Positions 54,145 to 63,562 of a stretch of 64,000 nt of DNA are shown piece after piece. The stretch is taken from the NCBI RefSeq assembly GCF_016591715.1, contig NZ_AP024109.1, positions 5,270,001 to 5,334,000 on the forward strand, written 5' to 3'. A model generated the notes under the pieces. That model ran no database searches. It was not told the origin of the DNA and saw only the letters and a list, made by a program, of their open reading frames with translations. The DNA is from Mesorhizobium sp. J8 (GTDB lineage Bacteria; Pseudomonadota; Alphaproteobacteria; Rhizobiales; Rhizobiaceae). Positions within the stretch are counted from its first letter, which is position 1. The number at the start of each line of letters is the position of its first letter. The position numbers and the translations under genes are program-made.

Positions 54145-56963
54145 GCTGGCTGCCGCTTTCCTTCGGGGCGCCCATGGTGCTGTGGGGCCTTCTGGCACTG
54201 CCGGTGATCTGGTGGCTGCTGCGTCTCACCCCGCCCAGGCCGCAGACCGAGGTTTTTCCGCCGCTGAGAATCCTCGCCCGGGTCCTGAGGCGCGAGGAAA
54301 CCCCGCAGCAAAGCCCGTGGTGGCTGACGCTGCTTCGGTTGCTAATGGCCGCGCTCGTCGTCATGGCGCTGGCCGAGCCGGTCTTCAATCCGCGCGAAAA
54401 ACTGCCGGCGGAAGGTGCCGCCCTCGCGCTTGTCATCGACAATGGCTGGGCGAGCGCCGCCGACTGGAACAAGCGCGTCGCCACTGCGGAGCGATTGATC
54501 GCCGACGCCGGCTCGAACGGCGTGCCGGTCGTCATCGCCTTCACCGCTGAGAAGCCCAATGCCGAGATCGGTCCTTTCGACGCCTCGGCCGCGCTCGACC
54601 ACCTGCGCGCCGCCAAGCCGCGGCCGATCCCCACCGACAGGCCCGCCGTCTATGCCCGCGTCGCCGCCGCGCTGGAACGCCTGCCGGGCGCCAGCGTCGC
54701 GGTGCTCGCCGATGGGCTTGCCGCCAAAGGCGACGGGGCCGCTTTCAAGACGCTGCTCGAAAAGAACGCGACACGGTTGGTCTGGGCCACGTCCGACCGG
54801 CCTTCCGTGACCGGCCTGGTCGGCGCCGACAATCAGGTCGACGGTTTCGCGCTGACCGCCATCCGCGCGCCGGGCAACCCGGCTCCGGCGCAGATCACCG
54901 CGGGCGCCTTCGACGACAAGGGCCGCCGCATCGCAGATGCGACGCTGACCTTCGCTCCGGGCGAAGCCACCGCCACGGGGACGATGGCGGTTCCGTTCGA
55001 GTTGCGCAACGATTTCGCTTCGATCGCGCTCGACGGCGAGCATCACGCCGGCGCCGTGCGCGTGCTGGACGAGAGCTCGAAACGCCGCCGCGTCGGCCTT
55101 CTGTCGCAGGCCGAGGCCGACCAGGCGCAGCCGCTTCTGTCGCCGCTCTACTATATCCGCCGCGCCCTGCAGCCCTTCGCCGACCTGGTCGAGCCATCGA
55201 GCGCCGACCTTGCCGACGCGATTCCGCAGCTTCTCGACCAAAAGCCGGCGATGATCATCATGGCCGATGTCGGAACCATCCCGGCGCAGGTCAAGCAACG
55301 GCTGGTCGATTGGGTCGACAAGGGCGGCACGCTGGTGCGTTTTGCTGGTCCCCGCCTTGCCGCCGCCGGCAATGACGACGACCTTTTGCCGGTCAGGCTA
55401 CGCAGCGGCGAGCGGGCGCTTGGCGGCGCGCTGTCCTGGACGACGCCGCAGGCTGTGACCGAATTCCCGAAGACCGGTCCCTTCGCCGATCTTGCACCGC
55501 CTTCCGAGGTCACGGTGAGCCGGCAGGTTCTGGCCGAGCCGACACCCGACATCGTCGAACGCACCTGGGCCACGCTTGCTGACGGCACGCCGCTTGTGAC
55601 GGGCATGAAGAAGGACAAGGGCACGCTGGTGCTCTTCCATGTCACGCCCGAGGCGACCTGGTCGAACCTACCGATCTCCGGCAGCTTCGTCGAAATGCTG
55701 CGGCGCATCGTGCAGCTGTCGCGCAACCAGGGCGCGGCAATCGCCAATGCCGAGGCCACCGCCGCGTCGCTCGCGCCGTACCGCATGATCGACGCCAACG
55801 GCATGCTGACGCCGCCCTCGCCGGATGCCCGGCCGCTGGTGCCCGGCGCCGGCCCGCTGCCGGTGACACTGGAAAATCCGCCCGGTCTCTACGGTTCCGA
55901 AACGGGCGTCTTCGCGCATAATCTGCTCGATGCGTCGAGCACATTCGCACCGCTGGTTCGTCCGCAGGTTTCGCTGCCGGTGACGGCCATCCCCTATGCC
56001 TTTGACGAATCGCAGAATCTCAAGGGGCCGCTGGTCGCCGTCGCGCTGCTGTTGATGGCGCTCGACAGTTTGGCCGTGTTCTGGATGGGCGGCCTGCTGG
56101 CGCGCCGGCCACGCCGCGCAGGCACGGCGGCGACAGCCGCAGCCGTTCTGGCCGTGCTGGGCGGCCTCTTCGGCCATGCCGATCCTGCTCGCGCCGACGA
56201 TTCGAAGCCCGGCGACACCCAGGCGATCGAGGATATTTCGAAAACCCGCATCGCCTATGTCATCACCGGCGAGCCGGGCGTCGATTCGATCAGCCGCGCC
56301 GGCCTCGAGGGCCTCACGCGTTTCCTGATCGAGAAGACGGCGCTCGAGCCCGGTCCGCCGGCCGGCGTCGATATCGCCAAGGACGAACTGTCCTTCTTCC
56401 CGCTGATCTACTGGCCGATCGATGCGACGGCGCCGATGCCCAGCCAAGCGGCGATCGCCCGCATCGATGCCTACATGCAGCAGGGCGGCACGGTTCTGTT
56501 CGACACGCGCGACCAGTTCTCGAACGGCATCGGCGCCGGCTCGGCAAGCCCTGCGACCGAGCGGCTGCGCGACATATTGGGGAATCTCAACGTGCCGCCG
56601 CTGGAGCCGGTGCCCTCGGACCACGTGCTGACCAAATCCTTCTTCATCCTTCCGGAATTCCCCGGCCGCTTCAACGGCAGCCCGCTCTGGGTCGAGGCTT
56701 CACTCGACGCCAGCAATACCGAGAACCGCCCCGTGCGCACCGGCGACGGCGTCTCGCCGATCATGATCACCGCCAATGATTTCGCCGGTGCCTGGGCGAT
56801 CGACGAGAACGGCGATCCGATGCTGCCGACGGTGCCGCCGGATCCGATGCAGCGCGTCTACGCGCTGCGCGCCGGCGTCAACATCATGATGTACATGCTG
56901 ACCGGCAACTACAAATCCGACCAGGTGCATGTGCCGGTGCTGCTCGAACGGCTGGGGCAGTAG
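54141..56963 (+). CDS. BatA/DUF4159 membrane protein
   Basis: The 940-residue protein starts with a BatA-like N-terminus (two helices, about residues 8-25 and 62-82), then a VWA-like region whose MIDAS position reads VIDNGWAS, i.e. degenerate, a GATase1-like region (about 330-470), a membrane helix near 628-650, and a further hydrophobic stretch ending PARADD near 680 that looks like an internal signal peptide before the DUF4159 domain (about 700-935). It seems to be a fusion with periplasmic C-terminal domain. ATGA overlap with DUF58. Confidence 0.88.
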   Translation: MSWLPLSFGAPMVLWGLLALPVIWWLLRLTPPRPQTEVFPPLRILARVLRREETPQQSPWWLTLLRLLMAALVVMALAEPVFNPREKLPAEGAALALVIDNGWASAADWNKRVATAERLIADAGSNGVPVVIAFTAEKPNAEIGPFDASAALDHLRAAKPRPIPTDRPAVYARVAAALERLPGASVAVLADGLAAKGDGAAFKTLLEKNATRLVWATSDRPSVTGLVGADNQVDGFALTAIRAPGNPAPAQITAGAFDDKGRRIADATLTFAPGEATATGTMAVPFELRNDFASIALDGEHHAGAVRVLDESSKRRRVGLLSQAEADQAQPLLSPLYYIRRALQPFADLVEPSSADLADAIPQLLDQKPAMIIMADVGTIPAQVKQRLVDWVDKGGTLVRFAGPRLAAAGNDDDLLPVRLRSGERALGGALSWTTPQAVTEFPKTGPFADLAPPSEVTVSRQVLAEPTPDIVERTWATLADGTPLVTGMKKDKGTLVLFHVTPEATWSNLPISGSFVEMLRRIVQLSRNQGAAIANAEATAASLAPYRMIDANGMLTPPSPDARPLVPGAGPLPVTLENPPGLYGSETGVFAHNLLDASSTFAPLVRPQVSLPVTAIPYAFDESQNLKGPLVAVALLLMALDSLAVFWMGGLLARRPRRAGTAATAAAVLAVLGGLFGHADPARADDSKPGDTQAIEDISKTRIAYVITGEPGVDSISRAGLEGLTRFLIEKTALEPGPPAGVDIAKDELSFFPLIYWPIDATAPMPSQAAIARIDAYMQQGGTVLFDTRDQFSNGIGAGSASPATERLRDILGNLNVPPLEPVPSDHVLTKSFFILPEFPGRFNGSPLWVEASLDASNTENRPVRTGDGVSPIMITANDFAGAWAIDENGDPMLPTVPPDPMQRVYALRAGVNIMMYMLTGNYKSDQVHVPVLLERLGQ

Positions 56964-56966
56964 GTC

Positions 56967-59054
56967 ATGAACTGGTCGATCTCCTTCGAACCGCTGGTCT
57001 CCTGGCCGCTCTTCGGGCTGCTCTTCGTGCCGTTGCTCCTGCTGGCGCTGGTCGGCCTGTGGTTCCGCCAGCGCGGCTCGGCATTGCGCTTCATCGCGCT
57101 GCTCGCGCTTGCCGCGGCTTTGCTCAATCCCGTTTTCCTCGCCGAGGAGCGCGATGCGCTGAAGAGCGTCGTTGCCCTGATCGTCGACCGCAGCCAGAGC
57201 CAGGACATCGGCGACCGCGCCAAGCAGACCGACGAGGCGCTGGCCGGCCTTGAGCAGCGTCTTGCCCGCTTCAAGCAGTTCGACGTCCGCGTCGTCGAGG
57301 CCGGCAAGTCCGACGCCGCGGACGACCGTACCGAAACCAGACTGTTCAGCGCGCTTGAGGGCGCCTTCCGCGACGTGCCGCCGTCGCGCATCGGTGGCGC
57401 CGTCATGATCACCGACGGCGAGGTGCATGACGCGCCTGCCGGCGCGCCGGAGTTCAACGCGCCGCTGCACGCGCTGATCACCGGCAATGAGCACGAGAAG
57501 GACCGCCGTATCCGCTTCGAGAACGCACCGCGCTTCGGTCTCGTCGGCAAGCCGCTCGACATGACCTACCGTGTCATTTCGACAGAAGGCGACGGCGCGC
57601 CGGTGGACGTGCGCGTCTCTGTCAATGGCGAACAGGTCTCGGTCGAGCATGCGACCGTCGGCCAGCCGATGAAGCTCTCGGTCACGATACCCAATGCCGG
57701 CCGCAACATCGTCCAGCTCGGCATCGACCGGGAGCCCGGCGAACTGACCGACGCCAACAACCGGGCGATCGCCCTGGTGGACGGCATCCGCGAGAACCTG
57801 CGCGTGCTCCTGGTCTCCGGCGAGCCGCATGCCGGCGAACGCACCTGGCGCAATCTTTTGAAGTCGGACGCTTCGGTCGATCTCGTCCACTTCACCATCC
57901 TGCGCCCGCCGGAAAAGCAGGACGGCACGCCGATCAACGAATTGTCGCTGATCGCTTTCCCGACGCGCGAGCTGTTCGTCGAGAAGATCAAGGATTTCGA
58001 CCTGATCATCTTCGATCGCTACCAGCACCGCGACGTGCTGCCGATCCTCTATTACGACTACATCTCCGAATATGTCGAAAAGGGCGGCGCGCTGCTGATT
58101 GCCGCCGGCCCCGAATATGCCGGCGAAAACTCCATTGCCCGCACGCCGCTGAACGCCGCGCTGCCGGCCTTGCCGACCGGCGAAGTGGTGGACAAGGCCT
58201 TCTATCCGCGCCTGACCGATCTTGGCCAGCGCCACCCCGTGACGCGCGGGCTCGACGGCTCGGCGAGCGAGCCGCCGCATTGGAGCCGCTGGTTCCGCAC
58301 CATCGGCGTCAAGAACCCGGAAGGCGAAGTGGTGATGAAGGGCGCCGACAACCGGCCCCTGCTCCTGCTCGACCGCAAGGGCGAAGGCCGTGTCGGCATG
58401 CTGCTCTCCGACCAGGGCTGGCTGTGGGCGCGCGGCTTCGAAGGCGGCGGCCCACATGTCCAGCTCTACCGGCGCATCGCGCATTGGCTGATGAAGGAGC
58501 CGGAACTGGAGGAGGAACGGCTGACCGCCGACGGCCGCGGCATGGTGCTCGAAATCCGCCGCCAGACGATGAGCGACGAACCGGGTCCCGCTCAGGTCAT
58601 CACCCCCTCCGGCAAGACCGTGACCGTGAAGCTCGATAAAGCCGAGCCCGGCATCTTCACCGGCAGCCTGCGGGCCAGCGAGATCGGCCTTTACCAGATC
58701 GGCAATGGCGATCTCACGGCGCTTGCCCATGTCGGCCCGATCAACGCGCCGGAATTCCAGGACGTGGTCTCGACCGAAAACCGGCTCAAGGCGCCCGCTG
58801 AAGCGACCGGCGGCAGCGTGCGGCGGCTGGCGCCGTCATCGACGCTCGCCAATCTCGCCGGCGGCGTGGCCCTGCCGTCGATCGTGCCGGTCCGCTCTTC
58901 GGCGGCCGCCTCGGGCGACGATTGGATAGGCTTGCGCACGACCGACGACAGCACGCTCAAGGCGGTTTCACGCGTGCCGCTGTTCGGCGGCTTCCTCGGC
59001 CTCGGCCTCTTGCTGCTCGCCATCGGCTCGATGTGGTATCGCGAGGGACGGTGA
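56967..59054 (+). CDS. VWA/glutamine amidotransferase-like membrane protein
   Basis: The 695-residue protein has two N-terminal helices (about residues 12-32 and 38-58), a VWA domain with an apparently intact MIDAS start (ALIVDRSQS), beta-sandwich regions (about 190-270), a GATase1-like region (about 280-500) and a C-terminal helix (about 667-688). It begins 3 bases after the DUF4159 gene. With MoxR and DUF58 it probably forms a membrane-bound VWA assembly. Target unknown. Confidence 0.87.
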   Translation: MNWSISFEPLVSWPLFGLLFVPLLLLALVGLWFRQRGSALRFIALLALAAALLNPVFLAEERDALKSVVALIVDRSQSQDIGDRAKQTDEALAGLEQRLARFKQFDVRVVEAGKSDAADDRTETRLFSALEGAFRDVPPSRIGGAVMITDGEVHDAPAGAPEFNAPLHALITGNEHEKDRRIRFENAPRFGLVGKPLDMTYRVISTEGDGAPVDVRVSVNGEQVSVEHATVGQPMKLSVTIPNAGRNIVQLGIDREPGELTDANNRAIALVDGIRENLRVLLVSGEPHAGERTWRNLLKSDASVDLVHFTILRPPEKQDGTPINELSLIAFPTRELFVEKIKDFDLIIFDRYQHRDVLPILYYDYISEYVEKGGALLIAAGPEYAGENSIARTPLNAALPALPTGEVVDKAFYPRLTDLGQRHPVTRGLDGSASEPPHWSRWFRTIGVKNPEGEVVMKGADNRPLLLLDRKGEGRVGMLLSDQGWLWARGFEGGGPHVQLYRRIAHWLMKEPELEEERLTADGRGMVLEIRRQTMSDEPGPAQVITPSGKTVTVKLDKAEPGIFTGSLRASEIGLYQIGNGDLTALAHVGPINAPEFQDVVSTENRLKAPAEATGGSVRRLAPSSTLANLAGGVALPSIVPVRSSAAASGDDWIGLRTTDDSTLKAVSRVPLFGGFLGLGLLLLAIGSMWYREGR

Positions 59055-59219
59055 GTTTTTACCTCTTCCCTTGTGGGAGAGGTCGGATTGCCCCGATTTG
59101 TCCTTCACAAATCGGCTGGCAATCCGGGTGAGGGATAAGCTTGGCGCCGGAGCACCCCTCGTCCGTCTCGGCGCTGCGCGCCGATCCACCTTTCCCACAG
59201 AGGAGGAGAAGGAAAGCGC
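59055..59219. repeat. large inverted repeat, family D
   Basis: cttcccttgtgggagaggtcgg on the left and cacctttcccacagaggaggagaagg on the right, with an inner inverted pair gatttgt-ccttc-acaaatc. It lies between the convergent VWA and clpS genes. Confidence 0.65.
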
Positions 59220-59225
59220 CCGCCC

Positions 59226-59531
59226 CTACTCTTCCGGCTCGGTCGTGAACAGCAGCGGATAGCCCTTGGCCTTGCCGGCATCGGTCGCGCGCGCCGCCTT
59301 GGTCTCGGCGACGTCGCGCGTGAACACGGCGACTACGCACACGCCGCGCGTATGCGCGGTGATCATGACGCGGTGCGCCTGATCCTCGCTGAGCTTGAAC
59401 TCGCCCTTGAGCACCGTCACCACGAATTCGCGCGGCGTGAAATCGTCGTTGACGAGGATGACCTTGTAGAGCTTCGGCCGCTCGGTCTTCGGCTGAGTCT
59501 TGGTGCGGGGCTTGAGGACGGTTTCAGGCAT
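59226..59531 (-). CDS. ClpS-type N-end rule adaptor, ClpS2 subtype
   Basis: The 101-residue adaptor has the ClpS core VILVNDDFTPREFVVTVLKGEF, the binding-pocket NDD and His in TAHTRGV, and VFTRDVAETKA. In the classic ClpS, the residue after TP is the gate Met; here it is Arg, and the C-terminus reads KGYPLLFTTEPEE, as in the second (ClpS2) type of Alphaproteobacteria. It feeds N-degron substrates to ClpAP. No clpA is adjacent. Confidence 0.88.
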   Translation of the reverse strand: MPETVLKPRTKTQPKTERPKLYKVILVNDDFTPREFVVTVLKGEFKLSEDQAHRVMITAHTRGVCVVAVFTRDVAETKAARATDAGKAKGYPLLFTTEPEE

Positions 59532-59662
59532 CGGAATCCACCAGTGATGAACTGGGTTTTCGTTTCACTCGTCACGCAGGAACGCGCACGTCCATTTGCC
59601 CCGCGCGACGGCAACGGAGCCGAGGTGATGAAAACCATATGTGGGGAAGCGTCGCCTGCCGG

Positions 59663-59977
59663 TCAACGCCCCTGCCGCCCGGCCGTGCGCGACCTGCCGG
59701 GGCCACCCGGTCCGCGCTCAAGGAGCGCGAAGAGCATCCAGGCGACAAAGCCGATCATCGTCGCGCCGGTCAGCACGAGCAGAATCCACGACTGCGCCGG
59801 CGTGATGTAGTCGAAGCTTGAAGAGATCAGCGGCGCGAACAGCTCGGGCTCGGTCCTGCCGCTGGCGGGATCCGGCACGGGGCTTGCGGTAAAGATGATC
59901 AGCGATCGCGCGGCCGCGGTGGCGATCAGGCCGCCGAGTGCCAGCGAACGCATCAGGGACGAAAGCCGCTTCTTCAT
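59663..59977 (-). CDS. small membrane protein, unknown function
   Basis: The 104-residue protein has two hydrophobic segments (about residues 10-30 and 61-86: ILLVLTGATMIGFVAWMLFALLE) with a Pro/Ser-rich loop between them and an Arg/Gly-rich basic C-terminus (GPGRSRTAGRQGR). With a basic N-terminus it is probably an inner-membrane protein with both ends inside. AGGAC precedes ATG at 59977. No family recognised. Confidence 0.6.
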   Translation of the reverse strand: MKKRLSSLMRSLALGGLIATAAARSLIIFTASPVPDPASGRTEPELFAPLISSSFDYITPAQSWILLVLTGATMIGFVAWMLFALLERGPGGPGRSRTAGRQGR

Positions 59978-60127
59978 GCGGATTGTCCTACAGCACCGGC
60001 ATTGCGATCAGGTTAAGGGTCGCGCTAGGCGCGGCGGAAACTGCCGGCTGAGAGGGCTTCCGTCACGCGTAAGCCGCTCCGACCGAGATGGCCGGAACGG
60101 CTTTGCAAGATGATGCCGAAGCCTGGA

Positions 60128-60373
60128 TCAGGTCTTCGGAGCGTCCTTCTTGTCGGTCTTCTTGACGACCTTCTTGGCAGCCTTCTTGTGCTTCTTGGCG
60201 GCCTTCTTGACGACTTTCTTCGCCGGCTTGGCGGTGCTGTCGGCCGGAGCGGTCGTGGTGGTCGCGGTCGAAGCAGCCGGAGCGGTGGTCGTCGTCTGGG
60301 CGTTGCCGAGAGCCGGCATCGCGAAGGCGAGAGCAACACCGAGGCCGAGGGCGGAGAGGATGGACTTCTTCAT
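60128..60373 (-). CDS. exported Lys/Ala-rich protein
   Basis: The 81-residue protein has a signal peptide (MKKSILSALGLGVALAFAMPALGNA), a Thr/Ala linker, and a highly basic C-terminal half of repeated AKK and VVKK units resembling histone H1 tails. After export it would be a short, strongly cationic, disordered peptide, perhaps binding envelope anions. AAAGGAAA precedes the ATG at 60373. Similar short PAKKxxKK exported proteins are seen in rhizobia but have no proven role. Confidence 0.7.
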   Translation of the reverse strand: MKKSILSALGLGVALAFAMPALGNAQTTTTAPAASTATTTTAPADSTAKPAKKVVKKAAKKHKKAAKKVVKKTDKKDAPKT

Positions 60374-60410
60374 GGCTTCATTTCCTTTTTTTTGCAGGTC
60401 TGGATGAGCG

Positions 60411-60713
60411 TCACTGGTCGGGATCGACCGGCGTCACTCCAAGCAGCTTCAAAGCGTTTGCGAGCATCCGGATTCCCTGTGCCTGTTTCTTGTTGGCGCA
60501 GAACCGGTTTCCCTTTCTTTGCAGTGCTTTCGCCGCGGTGACCTGCGTTGCCGCGGCATGGGTTTCGAGGGCTTCGTCAACCTGACGGCTCAGATTGGTG
60601 CAGCGCTCGGTCCGGGTTAGCGGGGCTACCTTTGCGGTGGAGGCGCCGGCCGCGGCTGTGATGAGCGATATGCTGAGCAAAGCACCCATCACGCTGATCC
60701 AGAACCTCTGCAT
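60411..60713 (-). CDS. small exported protein with two cysteines, unknown function
   Basis: The 100-residue protein has a signal peptide (about residues 1-24, ending AGA) and a helical mature domain with Cys in RTERCTNLSRQVDEAL and in GNRFCANKKQAQG, likely a disulfide, ending LLGVTPVDPDQ. No family is recognised. It lies 37 bases upstream of the Lys/Ala-rich gene on the same strand, so the two may be co-transcribed. It is divergent from a two-component system, with 237 bp between. Confidence 0.65.
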   Translation of the reverse strand: MQRFWISVMGALLSISLITAAAGASTAKVAPLTRTERCTNLSRQVDEALETHAAATQVTAAKALQRKGNRFCANKKQAQGIRMLANALKLLGVTPVDPDQ

Positions 60714-60950
60714 TGGTCTTGCCCGTTACTCCGAAACTTGCGTCGCAGCCGATGACCTGACCGCCACGGCACCGGTTATGACCTTGAAATTTTTCACCAG
60801 TTTTTCCCGACTGTAGAATTTTGTTTCTGGATTGTTTCTGGGAAACCCGGCCGGCGCGGCGATCGCGGCCACTGGCCAAGATGTGGCCCGAATTCTATCG
60901 TGTGGGTGTTTCGCGAAGGGATGTCCGGCAAATAGAATGATAGGTTTCGA

Positions 60951-61667
60951 GTGAAATCCGATGCGCACATACTGATCGTCGACGACGACAAGGGCATACG
61001 CGACCTGTTGCAGGAATTCTTCCAGAAGCGCGGCCTGCACACGACGGTGGCCGGCGACGGCACCGAGATGGAAGCGATCCTGCGCCGCACGCCGGTGGAC
61101 CTGATCGTTCTCGACGTGATGCTGCCCGGCAAAAGCGGCCTCGAGCTTTGCCGCGAGATCCGCGCCAATTACACCACGCCGATCATCATGCTGACCGCGG
61201 TAACCGAAACGACCGATCGCGTGGTGGGCCTGGAAATGGGCGCCGACGACTACGTGCCCAAGCCCTTCGATCCGCGCGAGCTTCTGGCCCGCATCCGCGC
61301 GGTGCTCAGACGCAACGGCAGCGCCGAGCCGCGCCGTCCCGCCGCCAAGCAGGTCTACCGCTTCGCCGGCTGGACGATGGATTGCGCGCGGCGCCGCCTG
61401 ACGGCGCCCGACGACGTCCGGGTGGAGCTGACGATGGCCGAGTTCAACCTGCTGCAGACCTTCGTCAAGAGCGCGCAGCGCGTGCTTACCCGCGAGCAGC
61501 TGATCGAGCTTTCCGGCGGCGACACCGGCTACAGCTTCGACCGCAGCGTCGACATCCTGGTGAGCCGTCTGCGCCGCAAGATGGAAGACGACCCGAAGAC
61601 GCCGAAATTGATCCTGACCGTGCGCAGCGGCGGCTATCAGTTCCTGCCCGAGACCACGTCCGAATGA
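60951..61667 (+). CDS. OmpR-family response regulator (second system)
   Basis: The 238-residue regulator has a receiver with VDDDKGIRD, phosphoacceptor Asp55 in VLDVMLPG, Lys in VPKPFDP, and a C-terminal winged helix ending TVRSGGYQFLPE. GTG at 60951 follows AGG; it gives the normal N-terminus. The stop overlaps the kinase ATG (ATGA). The divergent small exported protein genes are possible targets. Confidence 0.9.
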   Translation: MKSDAHILIVDDDKGIRDLLQEFFQKRGLHTTVAGDGTEMEAILRRTPVDLIVLDVMLPGKSGLELCREIRANYTTPIIMLTAVTETTDRVVGLEMGADDYVPKPFDPRELLARIRAVLRRNGSAEPRRPAAKQVYRFAGWTMDCARRRLTAPDDVRVELTMAEFNLLQTFVKSAQRVLTREQLIELSGGDTGYSFDRSVDILVSRLRRKMEDDPKTPKLILTVRSGGYQFLPETTSE

Positions 61668-63073
61668 GACGCTTCCTGCCGCAGACCCTGCCAGTCTGGG
61701 TGCTGCTCATCGTCATTGCCGGCCTCATGATCAGCCAGGTGGCGACGCTTTACATCGTGGCGCGCGACCGGGCCGCCGCCAACGATATCGTCGACCTCTA
61801 CCGGTTGAACGACCGCGCATACTCGCTGGTGCAGCTGATGCACGACGCCACGCCCGAAGAGCGCAAGGCGACCGCGTCGGGCCTGTTCAACTCGACCTAT
61901 GCGCTGACGGTTTCGGACACGCCCGCCGTCACCTCTTCGATCGCCGGCGACGATGAACTGGCGGAGCTGGAGGACATCCTGGTCGGCCGCTTGTCGAAAT
62001 TCGGCGTCACCGACGCGCGCGTGCGGCGCGATCCGGCCACGCAGGAATCGGATGTACCTGACGGCGAGGCGATGAACAAAGATGTTGGCCAGGTCGAGCG
62101 CGACCTGCTGGTGCTGGGCGCGGATTTCGCCCAGAGCGACAAGCTGACCGCATCGTTGCGCTTTTCCGATGGGCAGTGGCTGAATTTCACCGAGCCGATC
62201 ACGCCTCCGGGGCCGATCCTCAGCCCCGACAGCCTGCCGCTCTACTCGCTGATCGCCGGTTTGATCGTGGTGATGTCGATCTGGTCGCTGCGCCGCCTGA
62301 CCGCGCCCTACCGCATGATGGAAACCGCGGTGAAGCGCATCGGAAATGATCTCAAGAGCCCGCCGATCGCAGAGAGCGGCAGCCGCGAGATCCGCGCCGC
62401 GGCGAAGGCGATCAACGCCATGCAGATGCGATTGCGCGATTATGTCGAGGATCGCGAACACCTCGCGGCGGCGCTGGCGCACGACCTGCGCACGCCGCTG
62501 ACCCGCATGCGCCTGCGCCTCGAACTGCTGCGCAGATCGCCGGCGCGCGAAGCGCTCGCGCATGACCTTGCCGACATCGAAAGCATCGCCAGCTCCGTCA
62601 TCGACTTCGCCAAGTTCGAGGTGACCGAGGAAAAGGCCGAGCGGATCGATTTCTGGTCGTTGGTGGAATCGGTGGCGGACTCCTTCGACGGCGCGTGCTT
62701 CGATGAGGACGTGGTCCCTTCGCGCGGCCTGATCTGCATCGCGCGGCCGGTGGCGCTGCGCCGCTGCGTCACCAATCTCATCCAGAACGCGGTGACCTAC
62801 GGCAAGAAGGCGCATCTCGGCGTGCGGCGATCGGGCGACACGATCACGCTGTCGATCCGTGACGAAGGTCCCGGCATCCCGCAGGAGCAGTTGGATGCGG
62901 TGTTCGGCTCCTTCGTGCGGCTTGAGGGTTCGCGCAACCGCACCACCGGCGGCCTCGGCCTCGGCCTCACCATCGCCCGCAACATCGCGCGCGGCGCCGG
63001 CGGCGAGGTCAACCTTTCGAACTACCCCGGCGGGGGCCTCTTGACGGAGTTGAGGCTGCCGGTGGCAGCTTGA
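61664..63073 (+). CDS. sensor histidine kinase (second system)
   Basis: The 469-residue membrane kinase has helices near residues 10-32 and 187-206 enclosing a periplasmic domain of about 150 residues, a HAMP linker, H-box with His273 in AHDLRTPLTRM, and ATPase boxes NLIQNAVTYGK, DEGPGIP and GGLGLGLTIA. Unlike the first kinase, the H-box keeps the proline. ATGA overlap with its regulator marks them as partners. Signal unknown. Confidence 0.92.
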   Translation: MRRFLPQTLPVWVLLIVIAGLMISQVATLYIVARDRAAANDIVDLYRLNDRAYSLVQLMHDATPEERKATASGLFNSTYALTVSDTPAVTSSIAGDDELAELEDILVGRLSKFGVTDARVRRDPATQESDVPDGEAMNKDVGQVERDLLVLGADFAQSDKLTASLRFSDGQWLNFTEPITPPGPILSPDSLPLYSLIAGLIVVMSIWSLRRLTAPYRMMETAVKRIGNDLKSPPIAESGSREIRAAAKAINAMQMRLRDYVEDREHLAAALAHDLRTPLTRMRLRLELLRRSPAREALAHDLADIESIASSVIDFAKFEVTEEKAERIDFWSLVESVADSFDGACFDEDVVPSRGLICIARPVALRRCVTNLIQNAVTYGKKAHLGVRRSGDTITLSIRDEGPGIPQEQLDAVFGSFVRLEGSRNRTTGGLGLGLTIARNIARGAGGEVNLSNYPGGGLLTELRLPVAA

Positions 63074-63168
63074 GTCAGCAGCCGGTTGTCCCGCCGTATT
63101 GCGCCACTGGATCGGCCGCCTCTTCCTTGTGATAGTGCGGCCCGCTTGGTCACGAGGGAAATCCATCC

Positions 63169-63543
63169 ATGTTCTACGCCGTCCTTGCCTATCACGTGGA
63201 AGACACCGTGCAGTCCTGGACGCCCGACGAGGATGCGGCACTGATGAAAGACCTGCTCGAGGTCAACGACAGGCTTACCCGCGAGGGCAAGCTCGGGCCG
63301 GCGGCCCGGCTTGACGCGACGGCCAAGGCCGTGACGCTGCGCGGCCCGGGCGACGGCATGATCATCGACGGTCCCTTCGCCGAGACCAAGGAACAGTTGC
63401 TCGGCCTCTATGTCCTCGACTGCGCGAACCAGGACGAAGCGATCGCCGCCGCGCGCGATCTCAAGCGTGTCAATCCAACCGCCGTCTACGAAATCCGGCC
63501 GATCATGCTCTATTTGCCGGGCGCCGCGCTGCAGGCCGGTTGA
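63169..63543 (+). CDS. YCII-related (DGPF) domain protein
   Basis: The 124-residue protein is a ferredoxin-like-fold YCII domain: YAVLAYHVEDT at the start, the motif IDGPFAETKEQLLGLYVLDC, and PTAVYEIRPIML near the end. These small proteins often accompany ECF sigma factors or extradiol-type enzymes; neither is adjacent here. GAGGGAAATCC precedes the ATG. Function unknown. Confidence 0.87.
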   Translation: MFYAVLAYHVEDTVQSWTPDEDAALMKDLLEVNDRLTREGKLGPAARLDATAKAVTLRGPGDGMIIDGPFAETKEQLLGLYVLDCANQDEAIAAARDLKRVNPTAVYEIRPIMLYLPGAALQAG

Positions 63544-63562
63544 TATACACTAGGCCCGCGTC

